DNA from: Ruminococcaceae bacterium UBA5391
GTDB lineage: Bacteria; Bacillota; Clostridia; Oscillospirales; Acutalibacteraceae
Direction: 5' to 3'
DNA: 20,442 bases
Assembly (NCBI GenBank): GCA_002410755.1
Contig: DHOL01000014.1
Span: 1-20,442, forward strand
Shown here: in pieces, positions 8,581 to 14,577 of the stretch
Position numbering within the stretch: position 1 is the first letter of the stretch
Layout: every line of letters begins with the position of its first letter
Notes under the pieces: model-generated
The model's database searches: none
The model's input: only the letters and a program-made list of their open reading frames with translations
What the model was told of the DNA's origin: nothing
Position numbers and translations under genes: made by a program

Positions 8581-10248
8581 TCAGCTGGTTTTTTCAGCAT
8601 CCTTAAATACACGGTTAAGGGCGATTGGGTGATATGCAATTCCTTTGACTTTCGCGCTTACCATCTCAACGTTGCACTGCGTGTACAGCGGATAGATAGC
8701 CGCCTGCTGCAACACGATTTTTTCCGCATCATACATTGCGTTCCAGCGATCGGTGGGTTTTGTGCAGAGGTCACCGCTTGAGCATCTCTTGATGATTGTG
8801 TCATAATCTGCATCAGACCACAGGCCGTAGTTGTTGGAATTCTTCGTAACCCACATGCTGAGGTATGTCATCGGGTCAGCGTAGTCCGGGCCCCAACGGG
8901 TAAGGCCGATTTCAAATTTACCGTCCTGCATATCCTCCACGCGCTGTTTCTTCGGTTCGATTACAAGGTCAATCGTCATGCCGGGGAGCGTCTTTTCCAG
9001 TTGCTCTTTGACAACCTGCGCAACTTTTTGTGGCGCATCGTCGGCGTCAACCACAAGCTTAAACTTGAACGAGTTGGCATTCAGTTCCTTCTTCGCCTTC
9101 TCGTAGTATGACTTTGCCTTTGCAGCATCGTCGGCGCAGAAATCAGAATACTTTTTCTGGTCGGCAGAGAAGTCCTTGCCGTCCGGGCTCGTAGCAAACT
9201 GCGGCGGAACAGCGGTGTAGGTTGGTGTTGAACCATCCTTAAGCACATCTTTCGTAATGCTTTCACGGTTCAGGGCAAAGGTCATTGCAAGGCGCAGGTC
9301 CTGGTTGGCAAGGGCAGGGACTGCGCTCATGTTCGGAGCGATATACCAAAGGCATCCGGCGCCGACGCTCTTGAAAGTGGGATCATTCTTCACCTGGTCT
9401 ACCTGGTCGCCGTTGAGGAGCGTTGTGTCAAGCGTATTGGTCTGGTAGCTCATCAGCGCCTGCTGGCTGTCCTTGATGACCTGGTAATTGAGGCCGGACA
9501 GTTTGATCCTTGAAGCATCATAGTATTTGTCGTTTTTCTTGAGGTGGAACGAAGTTGCAGCCGGCTCATAGCTGTCAAGGATAAACGCTCCGTTGGAAAG
9601 CGTTGTTGAAGGGCTTGTGCCGTATTTGCCGTTGCAGCTCTTAAAGAATTTTTCGTTCATGGGGTAATAGGTTGGGAAATACATCAGCGACGGGAAAAAG
9701 CTGACCGGCACATTCAGCTCCACTTTCAGCGTATAGTCATCGACTGCCGTGACGCCAAGCGTGGACTTGTCGGCTTTCTTGTCGATGATTTCCTGGGCAT
9801 TTTTCACCTGGCCGATATCGCTCAGCATATAGGCATACTCACTCGCGTTTGCGGGGTCAACCGCACGCTGCCACCCAAATACAAAGTCAGCAGCAGTAAC
9901 GGGGTCGCCGTTTGACCATTTGACATCCTTGCGCAGGTGGAAAGTATAAGTTTTACCATCGGCGGAAACTTCATAGGACTGCGCAATGGCCTGGACCGTC
10001 TTTCCAGAAGAGTCCATCTGCATCAGGCCATCCATGTAGTCGGCAATAACCTCAAAGGAAGTCCCATCTGTCGCAATCTGCGGGTCAAGGCTTTCCACCT
10101 CGGTTTCAGACATCACGTTCAGGTCGGTGGAGGATTTTCCTGCCTTACCAGAGGTGCTTGAAGATGTGTTGGCAGGGCCGCACCCGGCCATGCCCACTAT
10201 GAGGGCTGCAGCCAAGGACAGTGCTACAGCAGTTTTTGCCTTTTTCAT
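8581..10248 (-). CDS. oppA: Oligopeptide-binding lipoprotein OppA
   Basis: Extracellular peptide-binding protein of family SBP_bac_5, 555 residues. The signal peptide MKKAKTAVALSLAAALIVGM leads into the lipobox GMAGC, with Cys23 as lipid anchor, then a Ser/Thr linker. Typical family stretches include SETEVESLDPQIATDGTSF near the N-terminus, YTFHLRKDVKWSNGDPVTAADFVFGWQR, and ALNRESITKDVLKDG in the middle. The ATG at 10248 follows GAGAGAAGG at a normal spacing. As first gene of oppABCDF it is transcribed from the promoter at 10315-10343 with a leader of about 60 bases. It captures peptides and hands them to OppBC. Whether it prefers nutrient or signalling peptides cannot be told from the sequence. 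Confidence 0.95.
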   Translation of the reverse strand: MKKAKTAVALSLAAALIVGMAGCGPANTSSSTSGKAGKSSTDLNVMSETEVESLDPQIATDGTSFEVIADYMDGLMQMDSSGKTVQAIAQSYEVSADGKTYTFHLRKDVKWSNGDPVTAADFVFGWQRAVDPANASEYAYMLSDIGQVKNAQEIIDKKADKSTLGVTAVDDYTLKVELNVPVSFFPSLMYFPTYYPMNEKFFKSCNGKYGTSPSTTLSNGAFILDSYEPAATSFHLKKNDKYYDASRIKLSGLNYQVIKDSQQALMSYQTNTLDTTLLNGDQVDQVKNDPTFKSVGAGCLWYIAPNMSAVPALANQDLRLAMTFALNRESITKDVLKDGSTPTYTAVPPQFATSPDGKDFSADQKKYSDFCADDAAKAKSYYEKAKKELNANSFKFKLVVDADDAPQKVAQVVKEQLEKTLPGMTIDLVIEPKKQRVEDMQDGKFEIGLTRWGPDYADPMTYLSMWVTKNSNNYGLWSDADYDTIIKRCSSGDLCTKPTDRWNAMYDAEKIVLQQAAIYPLYTQCNVEMVSAKVKGIAYHPIALNRVFKDAEKTS

Positions 10249-10314
10249 TGCTTCTGCCTTCTCTCAGTTCCAAAATTTTAGAGTTGGTAATAGTTCTTAC
10301 TCTTTTAGTTTAAA

Positions 10315-10343
10315 ATTGTACCACTACAAACTGTTGAAGTAAA
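10315..10343 (-). promoter_or_regulatory. Sigma-A promoter of the opp operon
   Basis: On the minus strand, TTTACT (10338-10343) and TACAAT (10315-10320) are 17 bases apart. Transcription should begin near 10308, about 60 bases before oppA. The surrounding DNA is strongly AT-rich. No CodY-type operator could be asserted with confidence. Confidence 0.7.
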
Positions 10344-10652
10344 CAGAAAATGCAATATTTATTAACAAAAAATTCATTTTCTGCCTATTCAACATTTTTT
10401 ACGCTCTTTTTCCTTTCCGTTTGTTAAAATATACATCATAATATTTTTATACTTTTCGCTTCCCGAACAGAAATGCCACCTGTACTGCCGTCTTTTTCTC
10501 TTTCGGAACGTTATAAGCTATACCGACTAATTTTGAATAATAGCTTCCGGGTTGTTTCATTTTATGCTGATTCGTCGAAATGGCTACCCACTCCCAGGAA
10601 AAGTTTTCCGCGGCACCGGCAGACAAGCTTTCCCGCATTCCCTATCCCAATA
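10344..10652. other. Gap with no supported gene
   Basis: This stretch between the opp promoter and the promoter at 10653 is AT-rich up to about 10460 and then more balanced. A 63-codon open frame on the minus strand (10447-10638) has no properly spaced ribosome site and no family I recognise. I see no stable hairpin or repeat. Confidence 0.5.
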
Positions 10653-10682
10653 TTGACAAGCAGGATGGTTTTAACATACTAT
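10653..10682 (+). promoter_or_regulatory. Strong sigma-A promoter of the small cysteine-rich gene
   Basis: TTGACA (10653-10658) and TACTAT (10677-10682) lie 18 bases apart. The start of transcription should be near 10689, which leaves about 30 bases of leader carrying the AAAGGAGGGGG ribosome site at 10700-10710. Confidence 0.75.
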
Positions 10683-10717
10683 GACGTAGTCCGATTGATA
10701 AAGGAGGGGGTTTTTCA

Positions 10718-10867
10718 ATGGCATGCTACTCTAATAACTGTAACTGCTCTGATCCTTCAAGTGCCTGCGCGCTGAAAAGTATTGTTGACAGCCTTGACGA
10801 TTTAAACACACAGGACCTTTGCACGTTAAAGACTCTGATTAGTCGGATCCTGGATTGCCGTTCTTAA
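10718..10867 (+). CDS. Small six-cysteine protein, unknown function
   Basis: 49 residues: MACYSNNCNCSDPSSACALK, then a second half reading SIVDSLDDLNTQDLCTLKTL and ISRILDCRS. Cysteines are at 3, 8, 10, 17, 35 and 47. The N-terminal third is Cys/Ser/Asn-rich; the rest looks helical and amphipathic (IVDSLDDL, LCTLKTLISRIL). There is no signal peptide or membrane segment. The case for a real gene is a near-consensus promoter 35 bases upstream, an exceptionally strong ribosome site (AAAGGAGGGGG, 7 bases before the ATG) and a clean stop. I do not recognise the family. The CxC plus spaced cysteines could bind a metal or form disulfides, for example in a coat-like or stress protein. The transcript appears to continue into a structured region ending at 11167. 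Confidence 0.65.
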   Translation: MACYSNNCNCSDPSSACALKSIVDSLDDLNTQDLCTLKTLISRILDCRS

Positions 10868-10874
10868 CCGCAGA

Positions 10875-11167
10875 AACTGTTTTGGGCTAGATTAAATACG
10901 CCCGCCGGGGATTTGAAGTCTTCACGGCTGGCGTCTGTTGATTTCTTCCTGGTCCCTTTGCAGTAGGGGATGGCCGGCTGTTTTCCCTTCCCGGGAAGGC
11001 CCCATCTTCACCTCCCGGCTTCCAAGAGCTTGACGGCATTCTAAGGACTATTAAAGATTATAAGCTGGGACTAGATTGTGAACGCCGAACCGGCCGCCTT
11101 GACACTATCAAGGCATCAAAGCGGAACGCAAGGCCCGCACGGGCACAGACGGGTGCCGGTGCGGGCC
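10875..11167 (+). ncRNA. Candidate structured RNA or structured 3' region downstream of the small gene
   Basis: No credible reading frame occupies this stretch, yet it is rich in local pairing. GCCTTGA (11097-11103) and TCAAGGC (11109-11115) form a perfect 7-bp stem with a 5-base loop. CCTTCCCGGGAAGG (10986-10999) is a 14-base palindrome. TGAAGTCTTCA (10914-10924) is a small hairpin. The motif TGGG-CTAGATT-4 nt-ACGCC-CCGG appears twice, at 10883-10908 and 11066-11093. The stretch ends in the strong hairpin at 11132-11167. It could be an independent RNA or the 3' part of the transcript from 10653. I cannot assign a class. The raiA-motif (ARRPOF) class of Clostridia is one candidate to test by covariance search. 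Confidence 0.45.
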
Positions 11168-11175
11168 ATTTTGCG
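11132..11175 (+). terminator. GC-rich terminator-like hairpin
   Basis: GGCCCGCAC (11132-11140) pairs perfectly with GTGCGGGCC (11159-11167). An inner GGCAC/GTGCC stem extends it after one G-G mismatch. ATTTTGCG follows. The T-run is short, but the stem is very stable. It would end the transcript begun at 10653. Confidence 0.65.
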
Positions 11176-11210
11176 TAATTTATATCAACATCTTTTCACA
11201 AGCAAGGGAA

Positions 11211-11282
11211 GGGCAGGCGGCCAAAATTAGGAGGAGCTTCATATATGTGATTTTGTCGTTATAGTTCATTGGCCGCCTGCCC
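11211..11282. repeat. Perfect 14-bp inverted repeat around a 44-base segment
   Basis: GGGCAGGCGGCCAA (11211-11224) is the exact reverse complement of TTGGCCGCCTGCCC (11269-11282). The enclosed AT-rich 44 bases carry a ribosome-like AGGAGG (11229-11234), 10 bases before an ATG that is followed at once by TGA. No U-tract follows on either strand, so it is not a standard terminator. It could be a recombinase or protein-binding site, a small non-autonomous element, or a long-stem regulatory RNA. Confidence 0.7.
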
Positions 11283-11290
11283 AAGGGCGC

Positions 11291-11342
11291 AAAAAGGCGC
11301 TGGATACGGATTTTCCATCCATATACAGCGCCAAACGGACAA
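11291..11342 (-). terminator. Terminator of a minus-strand small transcript
   Basis: On the minus strand, GGCGCTG (11342-11336) pairs with CAGCGCC (11302-11296). Further inner pairs form GGAT/ATCC and GGA/TCC stems, and the outer stem is followed immediately by TTTTT (11295-11291). This is a canonical intrinsic terminator facing leftward. Confidence 0.7.
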
Positions 11343-11505
11343 GCGCAAGAATTTCTCCGCCGCCCCCCTGTACAAAAAACTGAGGAAACGGTATAATAGA
11401 GACTGCAATGCGCCGGTTATCCGGTTGTGTATGGAGGTTTGGCTCCGTATGCAGGAGGCAGATGGTAGCTACATCTGTTTCTGCATTGCACTTTTCGTGC
11501 CCTAT
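11291..11505 (-). ncRNA. Candidate small RNA, about 215 nt
   Basis: A near-consensus promoter (11512-11539) and a canonical terminator (11291-11342) on the minus strand bracket about 215 bases that are full of hairpins. In RNA order these are GCAC-GAAAA-GTGC, then ATGCAG with CTGCAT enclosing a CAGATG/CATCTG stem, then GGAG/CTCC, then CCGG-ATAA-CCGG. TGCAATGC near the 5' end can also pair with GCATTGCA further down, competing with the first stems, which suggests a switchable fold. An 85-codon open frame covers the same DNA, but its ATG lies inside the promoter and it has no ribosome site, so I favour a non-coding RNA. The size suits a 6S-like or other regulatory RNA; I cannot name the class. 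Confidence 0.45.
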
Positions 11506-11511
11506 ATCCAA

Positions 11512-11539
11512 ATTATACCGCATTTTTGGTTTTCGTCAA
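11512..11539 (-). promoter_or_regulatory. Sigma-A promoter of the candidate small RNA
   Basis: On the minus strand, TTGACG (11534-11539) and a perfect TATAAT (11512-11517) are 16 bases apart. Transcription should start near 11505. The promoter lies just beyond the stop of the restriction gene (11576), so it is a separate unit. Confidence 0.7.
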
Positions 11540-11575
11540 GAGGGAAAATAGAAAGGGAAAAAAGCAGGCAGTGTT

Positions 11576-12883
11576 TCAGCCTGATAGGAGCCCTAATATC
11601 CAGTTAATCCACCCGGTTATCGTCGAGGATCTCCGGAAATATGTTTTTTCTGCGTGAACCCGGTAGAGGTTCGCATGCTTCATGAGCTGGATTACCGTCG
11701 GCTTGTCCGGCACTTCGCCGCTTTCACACAGCCGGAACGCCTGGTTAAAAACCTTATGTTTTAATATTTGCCTGCAAAATGTAAGCTGCCTTTTTTTATA
11801 TGGCAGGCTGAGCACTTTTCGTCCAAAGCTGCTCAGGGAATAATACGGTTTCCGTTTTTCTTTATAGTACTTATCAATCAACCCCAGATAGCAGCCCGCA
11901 TCGGAATAGTAATCCGCCTGCCGGATATCAAACGCATACTTGTCCGTAATATCCTGAGGGGTAAGATCCTTTTCCTGAAGAAGTTCACAGAGATTGATAA
12001 CCCGCTCAAACGAATTCGCCTGCGGGAATGAAATTTTCGGTTCCTCGTCAAAAGAAGAAATCTGATGCAGGACTTCTTCCAGATCCGGCAGCTCTATTGT
12101 AGTATCGTTCTCCGACTCAATCGTATAGTTTTTCTGTTTAACCAAGACCAGTGAATTGTAGCAGTCCGAGGACTGAAATTTATATTCATAAAAGCTGAAT
12201 ATCCCGTTTGAGTAAACCAGAAAAACCGGCCTGACTTTTTTTGCAATCCGGCTGCTCCATACCCGAAAAGGATAGTATAACTGGCGAACTAAAAAGTCTT
12301 CTGAAATGTTATTCTTGATTTCAAAGATGGTTAGCGTTTCAATGCCTTCATAGGCGGCATCAATTTCTATTTGAGAATTTTCAACGGTGACCGCAGAAAG
12401 CTGCTTGCTTGCAGTATTTTGAATTTTAAAAGAAAACTCTCCGGAACCCATTCTGCCTGACACGGTGGGGACAAGCGCATTTCGATCTTCACCTAAAAAG
12501 TCGCTCAGCATTCCGGAGGCAAGGGCACAGTTAACCGCAATGGTCTCACTCGGTATGTTCTCTGCATTTAGGCTCTGGACATAATACGGCAGGCAGCAAT
12601 GCTGAAGGGACTGGTTTTTGCTTTCAAACGTATGGTAGGCATCAAAATGAGAAATGACATAGCTGCCGCGTGAAATCGGCAAAATTGCCAAATGACACTT
12701 CTTGAAAATTTCCGGCAGATTGATCCTGTGGTCAAATTTTGCCATCAGCCTAGGTTCCCGGAACCGTGCCATTTCTGAGGCGGCAACAACAGCCCGGCCG
12801 TCTTTTTCTATCGTTTCAAGAATGTGATCTTTTTCAAAAAGGCTTTCCCAGGCATCATCGTTTTTTGTTTTCTGGTCACTCAT
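11576..12883 (-). CDS. Type II restriction endonuclease, PD-(D/E)XK type
   Basis: 435 residues. The nuclease core shows as EIDAAYEG (173-180) followed by LTIFEIKN (184-191), giving Asp175 and Glu188-x-Lys190 of a PD-(D/E)XK site. The following helix is EDFLVRQLYYPFRVW. The N-terminal 150 residues resemble the target-recognition half of a family seen beside Dam-type methylases (DUF6997-like, from memory). Residues 275-355 look like a winged helix (LTPQDITDKYAFDIRQADYY then GCYLGL), and the end carries RRSSTITGWINWIL, a C-terminal motif common in restriction-associated proteins. It overlaps the methylase gene by 8 bases and is translated after it, the safe order for a restriction-modification pair. 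It is not similar to DpnII, so the cut site is not fixed by homology. It is encoded intact, with no frameshift seen. Confidence 0.8.
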   Translation of the reverse strand: MSDQKTKNDDAWESLFEKDHILETIEKDGRAVVAASEMARFREPRLMAKFDHRINLPEIFKKCHLAILPISRGSYVISHFDAYHTFESKNQSLQHCCLPYYVQSLNAENIPSETIAVNCALASGMLSDFLGEDRNALVPTVSGRMGSGEFSFKIQNTASKQLSAVTVENSQIEIDAAYEGIETLTIFEIKNNISEDFLVRQLYYPFRVWSSRIAKKVRPVFLVYSNGIFSFYEYKFQSSDCYNSLVLVKQKNYTIESENDTTIELPDLEEVLHQISSFDEEPKISFPQANSFERVINLCELLQEKDLTPQDITDKYAFDIRQADYYSDAGCYLGLIDKYYKEKRKPYYSLSSFGRKVLSLPYKKRQLTFCRQILKHKVFNQAFRLCESGEVPDKPTVIQLMKHANLYRVHAEKTYFRRSSTITGWINWILGLLSG

Positions 12884-13715
12884 AATTTCGGATCACCACT
12901 TCATCAATCTGACCTCTGCGCTCTGCGTTTGAGTTAATCGCGCGCTTTGCTTTTACAACCGTAATATTTTGGTATTTTTCATATTGTTTCCTAATAAATT
13001 CCGTTGAAGAATTAGAAAGCATAAATCGAATTCCGCGCCGATCCAAATTATCGCAGCATTCCCGCAGCCGGATTTGATCTTCCTTGCCGAACCCGCCTTT
13101 GGAATAGCCTGTAAAATTTGCCGTATCGGAGACCGGATCATAAGGCGGATCCAAATAAACAAACGCTCCGTGGGGCAGTTGTTTGAGCACCTCGGAATAA
13201 TCGCCGCTGCAAAACGTAATCTTTGAGCTGCGGAAATATTTGCTTACCGCCCTTAGCGTAGGCGCGTTTACAATATTCGGCCTTTTGTAATTTCCAAATG
13301 GAGTGTTGAATTCCCCCGCATTATTGACACGAAACAGGCCATTATAGCAGGTCTTATTCAAATAAATTAACCGTCCCGCTTTCTGAACCAGAGATCGTTC
13401 CGCATATTCTTCCGGGCTGCGATCCCAATCCCGTACTTCATAATAATGTGACGATTCATTCGGATGGCTTTCCAGTTCCTGAATCAGTGCTTCAACATCA
13501 TCCCGAATTACTTCATACATTTGGATTAAGTCTTGGTTGATGTCATTTACAACAGCCTTTTTGGGGTGCAGGTAAAAGAGCATCGCGCCGCCACCCAAAA
13601 AAGGTTCACAGTAAAATGATATTTTCTTTGGCAGCAAAGGCTTAAAGGTGTTAATTAGCTGCCTTTTTCCACCCACCCATTTAACAACAGGCATTATAAG
13701 TTTTTGGCTTGGCAT
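12876..13715 (-). CDS. dam: Dam-family DNA adenine N6-methyltransferase
   Basis: 279 residues from the chosen ATG at 13715, which has AGAGGG 6 bases upstream and gives the usual Dam N-terminus (MPVVKWVGGKRQLI). A TTG 48 bases further up would add 16 residues but has a poor ribosome site. Motif I is EPFLGGGA (37-44), catalytic motif IV is DPPY (189-192), and NGLFRVN with GEFNTPFGNYKRP (about 125-146) is the Dam DNA-contact region. The tail NSNAERRGQIDEVVIRNYE is typical. Overall it resembles M.DpnII, so GATC is the likely target, transferring methyl from S-adenosylmethionine to adenine N6. It overlaps the endonuclease gene by 8 bases and would protect the host from it. It has its own consensus promoter, and no controller protein gene is present. 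Confidence 0.9.
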   Translation of the reverse strand: MPSQKLIMPVVKWVGGKRQLINTFKPLLPKKISFYCEPFLGGGAMLFYLHPKKAVVNDINQDLIQMYEVIRDDVEALIQELESHPNESSHYYEVRDWDRSPEEYAERSLVQKAGRLIYLNKTCYNGLFRVNNAGEFNTPFGNYKRPNIVNAPTLRAVSKYFRSSKITFCSGDYSEVLKQLPHGAFVYLDPPYDPVSDTANFTGYSKGGFGKEDQIRLRECCDNLDRRGIRFMLSNSSTEFIRKQYEKYQNITVVKAKRAINSNAERRGQIDEVVIRNYE

Positions 13716-13804
13716 ATTCTTCCCTCTTATAATGAAAGGCAGTCTTTCCTCTTTGTTTTTCAAGCATATCTGTATTTTGCAATAACCACCCTATTTTACT
13801 AATT

Positions 13805-13833
13805 ATTATAGCTTTAGAAAAAGTATCAGTCAA
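13805..13833 (-). promoter_or_regulatory. Consensus promoter of the restriction-modification operon
   Basis: On the minus strand, TTGACT (13828-13833) and TATAAT (13805-13810) are exactly 17 bases apart. The start near 13798 leaves a leader of about 83 bases before the methylase ATG. Such a strong constitutive promoter fits expression without a controller protein. Confidence 0.8.
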
Positions 13834-13874
13834 GAAATATTTCAAATAAGAATACTGTATTTCTATTCTGACAC

Positions 13875-13906
13875 AACAAGGCCGCGGTTTTTTCCGTGGC
13901 CTTGTT
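13875..13906. repeat. 13-bp hairpin between two divergent promoters
   Basis: AACAAGGCCGCGG (13875-13887) pairs with CCGTGGCCTTGTT (13894-13906) with a single wobble pair around a TTTTTT loop. Neither side is followed by a T-run. It lies outside the predicted transcripts of both neighbours, which start at 13798 leftward and after 13950 rightward. It may be a relic terminator or a boundary or binding element. Confidence 0.6.
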
Positions 13907-13922
13907 CAATATCATAAATCTC

Positions 13923-13950
13923 TTGAATCTGTAAATTTTATACATATAGT
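13923..13950 (+). promoter_or_regulatory. Candidate promoter of the DUF6323/DUF6179 pair
   Basis: TTGAAT (13923-13928) and TATAGT (13945-13950) are 16 bases apart. A second possible promoter, TTGTTC (13980-13985) with TATACT (14003-14008) and 17-base spacing, lies closer to the gene. Either could serve. I did not find a clear sporulation-sigma consensus. Confidence 0.5.
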
Positions 13951-14032
13951 ATAACACAAAACCGTCCTGATTTCAATTCTTGTTCTTTTCTTTCCTGTCC
14001 GTTATACTGTTAGCGAGGGAGGTGGTCAGGAT

Positions 14033-14509
14033 TTGGAAAGCAACAATCATCTTATGGCGGCGCAGGCAAAGCTCCAAGTTGAAACCGCCAGACAGGAGCT
14101 GAGGGCCTGCAATGAAACAACCGCTCAGTACGGCCTCTCGCTGTCCGAGCCTGATATTCAGGAGCTTGTTTCCTGCCGGGTAAAATCCCTAAAAGACAGC
14201 GGGCGCGTGGAATTCGGAAGCGGGATTCTTCCAAAGCTTATCCAAGCATTTTGCGATTCTCCCTATGTAAGCCAGGAAAATTACAAAGACCTGCTGGTTG
14301 AGCTTCAGGATGCTTTCTATTATTTCAAGAATGAATCCATGGACCGGTTTTCGGACGACGAGCTGATTGAGTTTATGGCAAAGGTCTTTAACGGCCGGGC
14401 GCAAGGTTCAGTCGAATATCTTACTGAAACATCTTTAGAGGATCTCTGCCGCTATGCGCGGGAGGGCTGGGATCCATATGATGCTGACAAAGCAGGCGAT
14501 CAATTCTGA
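14033..14509 (+). CDS. DUF6323-like protein, unknown function
   Basis: 158 residues, starting at a TTG that has GGAGGTG (14018-14024) at an 8-base spacing; no ATG in frame is better placed. A helical N-terminus (AAQAKLQVETARQELRACNE) leads to a conserved-looking core: GLSLSEPDIQELV, then GRVEFGSGILPKLIQAFCDS, then ELQDAFYYFKNES, then SDDELIEFMAKVF. It is mostly acidic and helical, with no signal peptide or membrane segment, so probably a soluble cytoplasmic protein. I recall this pattern as DUF6323 of Clostridia; no function is known to me. It overlaps or abuts the next gene and the two presumably work together. Confidence 0.75.
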   Translation: MESNNHLMAAQAKLQVETARQELRACNETTAQYGLSLSEPDIQELVSCRVKSLKDSGRVEFGSGILPKLIQAFCDSPYVSQENYKDLLVELQDAFYYFKNESMDRFSDDELIEFMAKVFNGRAQGSVEYLTETSLEDLCRYAREGWDPYDADKAGDQF

Positions 14510-14577
14510 GCAGCGGGGACAGGAATCAACTCCCAATTCTAAAAGATGAATTCTCCGAAAAGGAAACTGCGCTTCTC

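Noticed and set aside
10447..10638. 63-codon open frame on the minus strand upstream of opp
   Set aside because: No ribosome site at proper spacing, no recognisable family, and it overlaps nothing that supports expression.
10875..11167. tmRNA, SRP RNA or RNase P RNA
   Set aside because: I do not see the hallmark conserved sequences of these RNAs.
11266..11523. 85-codon open frame on the minus strand
   Set aside because: Its ATG lies within the spacer-to-TATAAT part of a strong promoter, so most of the ribosome-binding region would not be transcribed. A structured RNA explains the DNA better.
13716..13763. TTG start giving a methylase 16 residues longer
   Set aside because: Poor ribosome site. 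The internal ATG at 13715 has AGAGGG at 6 bases and gives the usual Dam N-terminus.
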